From positions 372,001 through 436,000 of the forward strand of contig NZ_CP040005.1 in NCBI RefSeq assembly GCF_005696555.1: DNA of 64,000 bases, read 5' to 3'. Below the pieces are notes generated by a model. It saw nothing but the letters and a program-made list of their open reading frames with translations. It ran no database searches and was not told the origin of the DNA. Positions within the stretch are counted from its first letter, which is position 1. Every line of letters begins with the position of its first letter. This document shows positions 52,166-59,898 of the stretch, in pieces. The stretch comes from Actinomyces sp. oral taxon 171 str. F0337 (GTDB lineage: Bacteria; Actinomycetota; Actinomycetes; Actinomycetales; Actinomycetaceae). Made by a program: the position numbers and the translations under genes.

Positions 52166-52663
52166 ATGGCTTCCATTACCTTCCACGGAGACCCTGTCAG
52201 CACTGTCGGCGAGCTGCCCGCTGTGGGCTCGGCCGCGCCCGCCTTCGACCTCGTGGGCGCCGATCTCGCCCCGGTCACCAGCCAGTCCCTGGCCGGCCGC
52301 CGCGTGGTCCTCAACATCTTCCCCTCGGTGGACACCGGGGTGTGCGCCGCCTCCGTGCGCCAGTTCAACAAGCTGGCCTCCGAGCTGGACAACACGACCG
52401 TGGTCTGCGTCTCCGCCGACCTGCCCTTCGCCGGCGCCCGCTTCTGCGGCGCCGAGGGCCTCACCAACGTGGTCACCGGCTCGACCTTCCGCTCCACCTT
52501 CGGTGCCGACTACGGCGTCACCCTGGCCGACGGCCCGCTGGCCGGCCTGCTGTCGCGCGCCGTTGTGGTCCTCGACGAGTCCGGCAAGGTCATCTACACC
52601 GAGCAGGTCCCCGAGGTCGGTCAGGAACCCGACTACGACGCCGCCGTGGCCGCACTGTCCTGA
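52166..52663 (+). CDS. tpx: Thiol peroxidase (peroxiredoxin)
   Basis: 165 residues, the Tpx length. The peroxidatic Cys is in [17 protein letters not shown] (P-x-x-x-T-x-x-C), the resolving Cys in [15 protein letters not shown]. Reduces peroxides with thioredoxin in the cytoplasm. Start at the ATG 52166 with an AACGAT box about 6 nt upstream. A strong terminator follows at 52689. Confidence 0.95.
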   Translation: MASITFHGDPVSTVGELPAVGSAAPAFDLVGADLAPVTSQSLAGRRVVLNIFPSVDTGVCAASVRQFNKLASELDNTTVVCVSADLPFAGARFCGAEGLTNVVTGSTFRSTFGADYGVTLADGPLAGLLSRAVVVLDESGKVIYTEQVPEVGQEPDYDAAVAALS

Positions 52664-52688
52664 CTCCTCTCTTTCGCCCCGAGCCGCT

Positions 52689-52731
52689 AAGAGCCCGCCC
52701 CTCCGCACTACGTGGACGAGGGCGGGCTCTT
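52689..52731 (+). terminator. Terminator of tpx
   Basis: AAGAGCCCGCCC (52689-52700) pairs with GGGCGGGCTCTT (52720-52731), a perfect 12-bp stem closed by A-T pairs that give a short T end. Confidence 0.75.
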
Positions 52732-52774
52732 GCCTCAGCGGGTGTCTACCCGGCGCGCAGCCCCTGAATCCCAC

Positions 52775-52780
52775 TACCAT
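52775..52780 (+). promoter_or_regulatory. Leaderless -10 box of pyrE
   Basis: TACCAT, seven bases, then GTG at 52788. Confidence 0.5.
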
Positions 52781-52787
52781 CGGAGCC

Positions 52788-53357
52788 GTGAGCACCAACG
52801 ACTCCCAGATCACCCGCCTGGCCGAGCTCGTCAACGAGCTGTCCGTCGTCCGAGGCAAGGTCACCCTCGCCTCCGGTCTCGAGTCCGACTTCTACGTGGA
52901 CATGCGCCGCGCCACCCTCCATCATGAGGCCGCCCCCCTCATCGGCCACGTCATGCTCGACATGCTCGAGGAGACGGGCCTGGGCACCGACGAGGTCGAC
53001 GCCGTCGGCGGTCTGACCATGGGGGCCGACCCCGTGGCCGCCGCGATGCTGCACGCCGCGGCCTCGCGCGGCCTGGACCTGGACGCCTTCGTCGTGCGCA
53101 AGGCCGCCAAGGACCACGGCATGCGCCGGCGCATCGAGGGGCCCGACGTCGCCGGGCGCTCCGTCGTGGTCCTGGAGGACACCTCCACCACCGGCGGCTC
53201 GCCCCTGGAGGCCGTCGAGGCCTTGCGTGAGGCGGGTGCCGACGTGCGGGCCGTCGCCGTCATCGTGGACCGGGCCACCGGTGCGCGCGAGCGCATCGAG
53301 GCCGCCGGCCTGCCCTACTACGCGGCGCTCGGTCTGGCCGACCTCGGCCTGGAGTGA
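52788..53357 (+). CDS. pyrE: Orotate phosphoribosyltransferase
   Basis: 189 residues. FYVDMRRATLHHEA, VDAVGGLTMGADPVAAA, AFVVRKAAKDHG and the PRPP-binding VVVLEDTSTTGGSPLEA are PyrE signatures. Catalyses orotate + PRPP to orotidine 5'-phosphate in pyrimidine synthesis. Monocistronic as far as seen, with a leaderless promoter and the tpx terminator upstream. Marks the left side of the low-GC insert. Confidence 0.95.
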   Translation: MSTNDSQITRLAELVNELSVVRGKVTLASGLESDFYVDMRRATLHHEAAPLIGHVMLDMLEETGLGTDEVDAVGGLTMGADPVAAAMLHAAASRGLDLDAFVVRKAAKDHGMRRRIEGPDVAGRSVVVLEDTSTTGGSPLEAVEALREAGADVRAVAVIVDRATGARERIEAAGLPYYAALGLADLGLE

Positions 53358-53433
53358 GCACGTGAGCACCTGACGACGTCTGTCGTGGGTTCTGGTGAAG
53401 CCTGACTGGTGAGCGGACTCTCCTGCATCCAGT

Positions 53434-53450
53434 CTTTCGATTTTCGAAAG
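53434..53450. promoter_or_regulatory. Perfect palindromic operator of the XRE-ImmA-PIN operon
   Basis: CTTTCGA (53434-53440), three T, TCGAAAG (53444-53450): a 17-bp perfect dyad lying just upstream of the -10 box, where the -35 region would be. Likely the binding site of the XRE protein encoded next. Confidence 0.65.
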
Positions 53451-53456
53451 TTCGGC

Positions 53457-53462
53457 TACTCT
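53457..53462 (+). promoter_or_regulatory. -10 box of the XRE-ImmA-PIN operon
   Basis: TACTCT, six bases, then ATG at 53469. Confidence 0.5.
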
Positions 53463-53468
53463 TGAGGT

Positions 53469-53804
53469 ATGGACGCAATCGGAACGCGAGTGAAGGAAGC
53501 GCTCGGGCGGCGTGGGCTCAGCCAGGTCGAGCTGGCTCGGTCGCTTGACCTGGGCGAGTCCGCGCTGTCCAAGTCGATCAACGGGAATCGAGCATTCTCA
53601 GCGGTGGAGTTAGCCGAGGTGGCGAACCGGCTCGATGTCTCAATGCGTTGGTTGGTGACGGGTGAGCCAGATCCCTATGAGGTTCGAATCCTTGCGCGGC
53701 ATGACTATGATCGCTCGTCGAGGTCCTACTCGTGTGACGTGTCGGGTGATCGTGAGACTCTTGAGAGTATCGTACTCCTCTATCGACAGGCTCAGTTAGC
53801 GTGA
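53469..53804 (+). CDS. XRE-family regulator of the ImmA-PIN module
   Basis: 111 residues. A helix-turn-helix covers about 6-58 (VKEALGRRGLSQVELARSLDLGESALSKSINGNRAFSAVELAEVANRLDVSM), followed by RWLVTGEPDPYEVR and a short C-terminal segment ending with ETLESIVLLYRQA. In known XRE-ImmA pairs the repressor's C-terminal part is cleaved by the protease. The stop overlaps the ImmA start (GTGA). Codon usage becomes AT-richer through the gene, unlike the neighbours. Probably autoregulated through the palindrome upstream. Confidence 0.88.
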   Translation: MDAIGTRVKEALGRRGLSQVELARSLDLGESALSKSINGNRAFSAVELAEVANRLDVSMRWLVTGEPDPYEVRILARHDYDRSSRSYSCDVSGDRETLESIVLLYRQAQLA

Positions 53805-54523
53805 GTGCTCCTGATAAACCGGCGACACCCGCTCAAGTGCGGGAACTTTTGGGAGAAGGATTTTCGCAGGAGTTTGCGAACAGGGTTGAAGAACACCTTG
53901 GGGTCGATGTCATCGTTCTGCCGCTGGGGAAAGCTGGTTACTCACTTCATCTCGGAGATCGACATGTCATTGTCGTCGGTGCTACAGACAGGTGGTTTCG
54001 CAGCAACTTCACCATCGCGCACGAACTTGGTCATATTTTCTCGCCTCCAGCGCTGAGGGATGGGAGCAGGCGTGATGAAAATGCTGCCAATGCCTTCGCC
54101 GCTGAGTTGCTGATGCCTGAGGTCATGGTTCGATCTATGAGTTGGACCGACCCGAATCCTCATCTCATTGCAGAGCATGTCTGGAAGATGGGGGTATCAA
54201 CTCAGGCGCTGCGTGCGCGACTCGACTACCTCCGGCCACCTGTTTCGGATGCAGTGAGGTCGATTCTGGAGATGCCAACATCGCGGCTTATCAGGGATTC
54301 CCTCTTGTCTTCAGTGGCCAGTTCTGATGATGTCACTGAGAGGATGGCTCGGAGCGCCCGAAGGCGCTTCCCGCAGCATCTGCTGACCGACTTGCGGAAG
54401 GCTGTGGAATCCGGCCGTGCGCCACACGCCTCCCTGGCGTGGGCCTTAGGTGTTCCCGGCGAGGAGGACTCCGAGGAGAGTTCGGGAGAGCTTGCTCTCG
54501 ACCTTCTTGATGGGCTGATCTGA
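53801..54523 (+). CDS. ImmA/IrrE-family zinc metallopeptidase
   Basis: 240 residues. The HExxH site is HELGH (His74-His78) in SNFTIAHELGHIF, followed by DENAANAFAAELLMP, which supplies the third ligand Glu and is the strongest ImmA/IrrE signature. In ICEBs1 and Deinococcus, such enzymes cleave their partner XRE repressor to switch on genes. The C-terminal 100 residues (after about 140) are helical and not recognised. Coupled to the XRE gene by a 4-nt overlap and only 2 bp from the PIN gene. Confidence 0.92.
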   Translation: MSAPDKPATPAQVRELLGEGFSQEFANRVEEHLGVDVIVLPLGKAGYSLHLGDRHVIVVGATDRWFRSNFTIAHELGHIFSPPALRDGSRRDENAANAFAAELLMPEVMVRSMSWTDPNPHLIAEHVWKMGVSTQALRARLDYLRPPVSDAVRSILEMPTSRLIRDSLLSSVASSDDVTERMARSARRRFPQHLLTDLRKAVESGRAPHASLAWALGVPGEEDSEESSGELALDLLDGLI

Positions 54524-54525
54524 AA

Positions 54526-55122
54526 ATGTCTGGGCGACCTTACTTCTTCCCCGATAATACGGTTCTCATCAACATGGCGATTCTTGACCATGTTGAATTC
54601 CTGGATCGTTTCGTCCAGAAACGGGGGCGCTGGTGTGCCTCCATCGAGTATGAGTGGCGACGCAGTCATCGAGCCCTTGACCTGTCGAGTAAATTCGATG
54701 TGCAAGTGCGGAACATGTGCGGACAACCGATCCAGCCGGATCATGGCGATTATGTCGACATCCAACTGCTTCAAGAGCAGATGCGGGCTCCAGGAGATAG
54801 GAGAATCAAGCATCTTGGTGAAGCGGAGATGATTGTGCTGATACGCCGTCGTGCAGAGGTCATGGGGTCCATTTTTCTCACTGATGATGCTGGCGCGCGG
54901 AGTCAGGCCATTGCCGAGCCTGCTGTTAATCGATGTCTTGGGACGACGGAACTGCTCGCATACTTCGAGGTCGCCGGATGGATTACCCGAAACGTGGTGC
55001 ATGCAGATCTCCTCGTCTTGCAGGAGGCTGGTAGGCATGTGCGTCCGTCTGTGGCTCGAGAATATGATCAGCTGGCTGATGGACTGCTTCTCAAAATGAA
55101 GAGAGCTGGTCTCAGCTCATGA
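54526..55122 (+). CDS. PIN-domain nuclease-like protein (DUF3368-like)
   Basis: 198 residues. PIN features: FFPDNTVLIN near the start (Asp10, with Thr12), an acidic helix SIEYEWRR (Glu41/Glu43), HLGEAEMIVLIRRRA (Glu99) and FLTDDAGARSQAIA (Asp120/Asp121), then CLGTTELLAYF, which is the usual last strand-helix of VapC/DUF3368 proteins. All needed acidic residues seem present, so an active RNase is plausible. It starts 2 bp after ImmA and overlaps the next gene by 4 nt. Base composition is about half G+C. No VapB-like antitoxin is encoded; the XRE and ImmA proteins may fill that role. Confidence 0.8.
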   Translation: MSGRPYFFPDNTVLINMAILDHVEFLDRFVQKRGRWCASIEYEWRRSHRALDLSSKFDVQVRNMCGQPIQPDHGDYVDIQLLQEQMRAPGDRRIKHLGEAEMIVLIRRRAEVMGSIFLTDDAGARSQAIAEPAVNRCLGTTELLAYFEVAGWITRNVVHADLLVLQEAGRHVRPSVAREYDQLADGLLLKMKRAGLSS

Positions 55123-55895
55123 AGGATCGTCTGTCGTCTTGTCAAGGTGCGGTTCATGTCTCGTCTGCTGCTCGCGATGCTGAGATGCCCGCCGACCTGC
55201 CTGAGGGGGAGCACCTGTCTGCGGCGTCCTCAGCAGACTCTGTGCCGGGCCCGGAGGAGGACCGGCCGGCCGACGTCCGTCAGGTCGGCGTCGGTCCCTG
55301 GCCCGCGGGCCCCGAGGCCTGGCCCACCGACCCCCGCTACGACCGCGAGCTGCTGGCGGACGGCGACCGGCGCAACGTCGTCGACCGCTACCGCTACTGG
55401 ACCATCGCGGCGATCCGCGCCGACCTGGCCGCCCGCGCCCACCGGCTGCACATCGCTATCGAGAACGTCAGCCAGGACCTCAACATCGGCTCCATCGTGC
55501 GCAGCGCCAACGCCTTCAACGTGGCCGGCGTCCACATCATCGGCCGACGTCGCTGGAACAAGCGCGGCGCCATGGTCACCAACCGCTACCTGGACGTGCG
55601 CCACCACCCCGAGCCCGGCGAGCTGCTCGCCTGGGCGCGGGCCGAGGGATACGAGGTCATCGGCATCGACAACGGCCCGGGGGCCCAGCCCCTGGAGACC
55701 GCCGATCTGCCCGAGCGCTGCCTCATGGTCTTCGGCTCCGAGGGCGAGGGCATCAGCGCCGAGCTGAGCGCCGGCTGCTCCCGTCTGCTGCGCATCGGCC
55801 AGTACGGATCCACCCGCTCCATCAACGTGGCGGCCGCAGCGGCCGTGGCCATGCACACCTGGATCCTCCAGTACGCGGGGCCGGCGCCCGACTGA
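55119..55895 (+). CDS. SpoU/TrmH-family RNA 2'-O-methyltransferase
   Basis: 258 residues as drawn. SPOUT motifs: NIGSIVRSANAFNVAGVHIIG (motif 1), CLMVFGSEGEGIS (motif 2) and STRSINVAAAAAVAMH (motif 3). Methylates a ribose in tRNA or rRNA with SAM; site unknown. The first 65 or so residues are not conserved and the stretch before about 55190 has the low-GC composition of the upstream module, so the native start may be the ATG at 55185 or lie further in. The 55119 start overlaps the PIN gene by ATGA. Confidence 0.85.
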   Translation: MKDRLSSCQGAVHVSSAARDAEMPADLPEGEHLSAASSADSVPGPEEDRPADVRQVGVGPWPAGPEAWPTDPRYDRELLADGDRRNVVDRYRYWTIAAIRADLAARAHRLHIAIENVSQDLNIGSIVRSANAFNVAGVHIIGRRRWNKRGAMVTNRYLDVRHHPEPGELLAWARAEGYEVIGIDNGPGAQPLETADLPERCLMVFGSEGEGISAELSAGCSRLLRIGQYGSTRSINVAAAAAVAMHTWILQYAGPAPD

Positions 55896-55996
55896 TTCCG
55901 GGAGCCACCGACCCGCTGCGTCGGCCCGCCCCGCGGGCGGCAGGATCAAACCAGCCCTGAACAGGCCATGGAGCCCGACCTGGGACCATGATCCGG

Positions 55997-56025
55997 TTCA
56001 CGTGGGTTCGAATTCGTGGAACAAT
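55997..56025 (+). promoter_or_regulatory. Promoter of fba
   Basis: TTCACG (55997-56002) and AACAAT (56020-56025) are separated by 17 bp and match four of six consensus positions each. They lie about 45 nt before the fba start, leaving a real leader with AGGAGG. Confidence 0.4.
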
Positions 56026-56069
56026 CGGCCCCGCACCACTGACTCATACAGATAATCAGGAGGCACCCA

Positions 56070-57119
56070 GTGGCCATTGCAACCCCGGAGTCCTACGCCG
56101 ACATGCTTGACCGCGCGAAGGCCGGCAAGTACGCCATCCCCGCGATCAACGTCACCTCGTCCCAGACTCTGTCCGCCGCCCTCAAGGGCTTCGCCGACGC
56201 CGAGTCCGACGGCATCGTCCAGATCTCCAACGGTGGTGCCGCCTACTGGTCCGGTTCCTCGCGCCTCGACCGCGTCAAGGGCTCGATCGCCTTCGCCGCC
56301 TACGCCCGCGCCGTGGGTGACCTCTACCCCGTCACCATTGGTCTGCACACCGACCACTGCCCCAAGAAGCTCCTGGCCGACTGGATCCACCCGCTCCTGG
56401 AGATCGAGGCCGAGCAGGTCAAGAACGGTGAGCTGCCGATGTTCAACTCCCACATGTGGGACGGCTCCGCCGAGGCCCTCGACGACAACATCGAGATCGC
56501 CGTCGACATGCTCAAGCGCTCCAAGGCCGCCAACGTCGTCCTCGAGATCGAGATCGGTGCCGTGGGTGGCGAGGAAGACGGCATCAAGGGTGAGGAGAAC
56601 GCCAACCTCTACACCACCGCCGACGACGCCTGGAAGGCCGTCGAGGCCCTCGGTCTGGGAGAGAACGGCCGCTACATCACCGCCCTGACCTTCGGTAACG
56701 TGCACGGCTCCTACAAGCCCGGCCACGTCAAGCTCCGCCCGGAGATCCTCGGTGAGATCCAGGAGGACGTGGCCAAGCGCCTCGGCGACCGCCTGTCCTC
56801 CAAGGTCGGCGACAAGAGCTCGCCCTTCGACCTGGTCATGCACGGCGGCTCCGGCTCCACCGACGAGGAGATCGCCACCGCGGTGCGCAACGGCGTCATC
56901 AAGATGAACGTCGACACCGACACCCAGTACGCCTTCACCCGCCCGGTCGCCGGCTGGATGTACACCAACTACGAGGGCGTCCTCAAGGTCGACGGCGAGG
57001 TCGGCAACAAGAAGCAGTACGACCCGCGCGCCTGGGGCAAGGCCGCTGAGGAGGGCATGGCCGCTCGCGTCGTCGAGGCCTGCGAGCGCCTCGGCTCCGT
57101 CGGCTCCGCCCGCAAGTGA
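56070..57119 (+). CDS. fba: Class II fructose-bisphosphate aldolase
   Basis: 349 residues. GLHTDHCPKK supplies the catalytic Asp and zinc His, EIEIGAVGGEEDG, FGNVHGSYKPGH and MHGGSGSTDEEI the remaining metal and phosphate-binding loops, KMNVDTDTQYAF the class IIA end. Catalyses fructose 1,6-bisphosphate to DHAP + GAP in glycolysis and reverse. Start is GTG with AGGAGGCAC upstream. Third codon positions are almost all C/G, as expected for a highly expressed gene. A perfect terminator-like stem follows at 57162. Confidence 0.97.
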   Translation: MAIATPESYADMLDRAKAGKYAIPAINVTSSQTLSAALKGFADAESDGIVQISNGGAAYWSGSSRLDRVKGSIAFAAYARAVGDLYPVTIGLHTDHCPKKLLADWIHPLLEIEAEQVKNGELPMFNSHMWDGSAEALDDNIEIAVDMLKRSKAANVVLEIEIGAVGGEEDGIKGEENANLYTTADDAWKAVEALGLGENGRYITALTFGNVHGSYKPGHVKLRPEILGEIQEDVAKRLGDRLSSKVGDKSSPFDLVMHGGSGSTDEEIATAVRNGVIKMNVDTDTQYAFTRPVAGWMYTNYEGVLKVDGEVGNKKQYDPRAWGKAAEEGMAARVVEACERLGSVGSARK

Positions 57120-57161
57120 GCCCTCACCCCGCACGGGGGTGAACGGCGACTGATCGCTGCG

Positions 57162-57197
57162 CGTGGCCCCGGCACCCATGTTGGTGCCGGGGCCACG
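57162..57197 (+). terminator. Hairpin terminator of fba
   Basis: CGTGGCCCCGGCACC (57162-57176) and its exact complement (57183-57197) around six bases. No T-run beyond TCGTGTTC. Confidence 0.7.
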
Positions 57198-57248
57198 TCG
57201 TGTTCGCACCGGGGTCGACGGAGGGGGCAACGGCGAACTAACCGATCG

Positions 57249-57262
57249 TTGCATTCTTGCAA
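57249..57262. promoter_or_regulatory. Operator-like palindrome 1 of sugar operon
   Basis: TTGCA, four bases, TGCAA. Same half-site as the second palindrome 123 bp downstream; typical of LacI- or ROK-type sugar repressors. Confidence 0.5.
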
Positions 57263-57371
57263 AAAGGGACGGTGATGGTGGTGCTTGCCGGAAGTGAGGC
57301 AGGAATCCGCTACCTACCGGGGTAAACGACGTGCCGACCGAAGGGTGTCGTGCTGAGGGGCAGGTCACGGA

Positions 57372-57386
57372 CTGCAAATCTTGCAG
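57372..57386. promoter_or_regulatory. Operator-like palindrome 2 of sugar operon
   Basis: CTGCAA, three bases, TTGCAG. It lies just upstream of the -10 candidate at 57407, where bound repressor would block RNA polymerase. Confidence 0.55.
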
Positions 57387-57517
57387 CAATGTGGGCGAAA
57401 ATGTGTCATGATGTGTCGTCGCCGTAGAGCCGACGGGTCCGCCGTCGGTGACACGGCAGTCGCACCTTGCGGACGCCTCTGTCCGCGCCTGTCCCATGCG
57501 TCCAAAGGAGGACCCCA

Positions 57518-58861
57518 ATGCGACTCATCTCCCGCCGCTCCATGCTCGGTGGAACTGCCGCGATCGCCGTCGCCGCGACCCTGGCGGCCTGCTCGAAGGG
57601 CTCGTCCGGATCCGGTGGTGACGGAGGTGTCTACTTCCTCAACTTCAAGCCCGAGGCGGAGCAGGCGTTCAAGACGATCGCGGAGGCCTACACCAAGAAG
57701 ACCGGCGTGGCCGTCAAGGTCGTCACCGCTGCCTCCGGCACCTACGAGCAGACCCTGAAGTCTGAGGTCGCCAAGTCCAACCCGCCCACGCTGTTCAACC
57801 TCAACGGCCCCGTGGGCTACGGCAACTGGAAGGACTACGCCTCCGACCTGTCCGACGCCGACTTCACCAAGCAGATGACGGATGAGTCCCTGGCCCTCAA
57901 GGGTGACGAGGGCAAGGTCGTGGGCGTGCCGCTGGCCATCGAGGGTTACGGCATCATCTACAACGCCGCCATTCTCAAGAAGTACTTCGCCATGGAGGGC
58001 GCCAAGGCCACCGCCGTCGACCAGATCAAGGGCTTCGACAAGCTCAAGGAGGTCGTCGAGGACATGCAGGCCAAGAAGGCCGAGCTCGGTATCGAGGGTG
58101 TCTTCGCCGCGACCTCGCTGGCCCCCGGTGAGGACTGGCGCTGGCAGACTCACCTGGCCAACTACCCCGTCTACTACGAGTACCGCGACGCCAAGGTCGA
58201 TGACCTCGACGAGATCAAGCTGACCTACTCGGACAACTACAAGAAGATCTTCGACCTCTACCTCAACAACTCCACGATCAAGCCCACCGAGGCCAGCGCC
58301 AAGACGGTCACTGACTCCATGGCCGACTTCGCCCTGGGCAAGGCCGCCATGGTCCAGAACGGCAACTGGGGCTGGTCGCAGATCTCCGAGGTCTCCGGCA
58401 ACACGGTCAAGGCCGAGGACGTCCACTTCCTGCCGATCTACGTCGGCGTCTCCGGCGAGGACAAGGCCAACATCGCCATCGGTACCGAGAACTACCTGAC
58501 GATCAACTCCCAGGCATCCGAGGAGGCTCAGAAGGCCACCAAGGACTTCCTCACCTGGCTGTTCACTGACGCCGAGGGCTCCAAGCTCGCCGCCGAGAAG
58601 CTCAGCATCATCGCGCCCTACAAGGCCTACGCCGAGCTGGCCCCCTCCGACCCGCTGGGCAAGGAGGTCGCCGCGGCCATCACCACCAAGGACCTCACGC
58701 CCGTCAAGTGGGTCTTCCCGACCTTCCCGAGCCAGGACTTCAAGGACCAGCTCGGTCAGCACCTGGCGCAGTACGCCTCTGGCAGTGAGGACTGGGCGAA
58801 GGTGAAGGACTTCTTCGTCACCGACTGGGCCTCCGAGAAGAAGGCATCCAAGGAGGGCTGA
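57518..58861 (+). CDS. Carbohydrate ABC transporter substrate-binding lipoprotein
   Basis: 447 residues. Signal MRLISRRSMLGGTAAIAVAATLAAC with lipobox LAAC; mature start CSKGSSGSG. Family 1 solute-binding pattern: AFKTIAEAYTKKTGVAVKV, NPPTLFNLNGP, MVQNGNWGW (the sugar-stacking Trp region) and YLTINSQASEEAQKATKDFLTWL. Binds an oligosaccharide or sugar outside the membrane and delivers it to the two permeases downstream. Strong ribosome site AAAGGAGG. First gene of a four-gene operon. Confidence 0.93.
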   Translation: MRLISRRSMLGGTAAIAVAATLAACSKGSSGSGGDGGVYFLNFKPEAEQAFKTIAEAYTKKTGVAVKVVTAASGTYEQTLKSEVAKSNPPTLFNLNGPVGYGNWKDYASDLSDADFTKQMTDESLALKGDEGKVVGVPLAIEGYGIIYNAAILKKYFAMEGAKATAVDQIKGFDKLKEVVEDMQAKKAELGIEGVFAATSLAPGEDWRWQTHLANYPVYYEYRDAKVDDLDEIKLTYSDNYKKIFDLYLNNSTIKPTEASAKTVTDSMADFALGKAAMVQNGNWGWSQISEVSGNTVKAEDVHFLPIYVGVSGEDKANIAIGTENYLTINSQASEEAQKATKDFLTWLFTDAEGSKLAAEKLSIIAPYKAYAELAPSDPLGKEVAAAITTKDLTPVKWVFPTFPSQDFKDQLGQHLAQYASGSEDWAKVKDFFVTDWASEKKASKEG

Positions 58862-58948
58862 CACCAACGAGTCGCCCGAGCCTACCGCCGAGGGCGCTGC
58901 TCCAGCGGGCATTGTGACGGCGACTCATCTCCCCATCCCCTCTCCTTT

Positions 58949-58993
58949 CGGGGCGGCACGTTCGAGCTGTTCGTCTCGCACGCTGCCGCCCCG
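58949..58993 (+). repeat. Intercistronic hairpin after SBP gene
   Basis: CGGGGCGGCA (58949-58958) with TGCCGCCCCG (58984-58993), a 10-bp stem with a 25-base loop, 88 nt after the SBP stop. Such stems protect or partly terminate SBP mRNA so that it exceeds permease mRNA. Confidence 0.6.
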
Positions 58994-59006
58994 GAGGGAG
59001 CCCTCT

Positions 59007-59032
59007 GGCACCCGGCCGGCCCGGTGGGTGCC
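59007..59032 (+). repeat. Second intercistronic hairpin before permease
   Basis: GGCACCC (59007-59013) with GGGTGCC (59026-59032), 20 nt before the permease ATG; it could also mask the ribosome site GAGG. Confidence 0.5.
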
Positions 59033-59052
59033 GGCTGCACCTCGAGGTAGAT

Positions 59053-59898
59053 ATGACCAAGGCACTGAAAAAGTTCTTCCCAGTATTTGCGGGGCCAACT
59101 CTGTTGGCCTTCATGATCGCGTTCATCGTCCCCTTCTTCATGGGGCTCTATCTCTCCTTCACCAAGTTCAGTACCCTCACCAATGCTCGGTTCGTGGGCA
59201 CTGACAACTACGCCAGGGCGCTGGGGGAGCGCAGTGACTTCCCGCAGGCTCTCCTCTTCACCGCCGTCGTCTCCGTCATCTCCATCATCACGGTCAACCT
59301 GGGTGCGTTCGCCCTGGCCTACTTCCTGACCCGCAAGCTGCGCGGCACCAACTTCTTCCGTGCCGTTTTCTTCATGCCCAACCTCATCGGCGGCATCGTC
59401 CTGGGCTACACCTGGCAGGTGATGCTCAATGCGATCCTCCAGCGCTGGGGCCAGACGATCGTCAACGACTGGCGGCTGGGACTCGCCGGCCTGGTCATGC
59501 TCGTCAACTGGCAGCTCATGGGTTACATGATGGTCATCTACATCGCCGGTCTGCAGAACGTGCCGCCCGAGCTCATCGAGGCCTCACAGATCGACGGTGC
59601 CGGCAGGTGGCAGACGCTGCGCAACGTGACGCTGCCGATGATCATGCCCTCGATCACCATCTGCCTGTTCCTGACTCTGGCCAACACCTTCAAGATGTAC
59701 GACCAGAACCTCGCCCTGACCAACGGTGCGCCCGCTAAGCAGACTCAGATGGCCGCGCTGAGCATCGTCAACACGATGTACAAGAAGATCGGCCAGGAGG
59801 GTGTCGCACAGGCCGAGGCCGTCATCTTCTTCCTCATTGTCGCCGCCATCGCGCTCATTCAGCTGCGCGCCACTCGTTCCAAGGAGGTCGACGCGTGA
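59053..59898 (+). CDS. Sugar ABC transporter permease (MalF/UgpA type)
   Basis: 281 residues, six helices. The ATPase-coupling EAA loop reads EASQIDGAGRWQTLRNVTLPMIMPS. First permease of the operon; the GAGG at 59044-59047 serves as ribosome site. No ATPase gene follows, so a shared MsiK/MsmK-type ATPase encoded elsewhere probably powers it. Ends with GTGA overlap onto the second permease. Confidence 0.93.
   Translation: MTKALKKFFPVFAGPTLLAFMIAFIVPFFMGLYLSFTKFSTLTNARFVGTDNYARALGERSDFPQALLFTAVVSVISIITVNLGAFALAYFLTRKLRGTNFFRAVFFMPNLIGGIVLGYTWQVMLNAILQRWGQTIVNDWRLGLAGLVMLVNWQLMGYMMVIYIAGLQNVPPELIEASQIDGAGRWQTLRNVTLPMIMPSITICLFLTLANTFKMYDQNLALTNGAPAKQTQMAALSIVNTMYKKIGQEGVAQAEAVIFFLIVAAIALIQLRATRSKEVDA

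Larger units (their letters stand above)
57198..57517. other. 320-bp regulatory spacer before the sugar ABC operon
   Basis: No gene. It contains two TGCAA/TTGCA palindromes (57249-57262 and 57372-57386), a CATGAT -10 candidate at 57407-57412 and, at the end, the ribosome site AAAGGAGGACC of the SBP gene. The leader after the -10 is about 100 nt. Confidence 0.6.
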
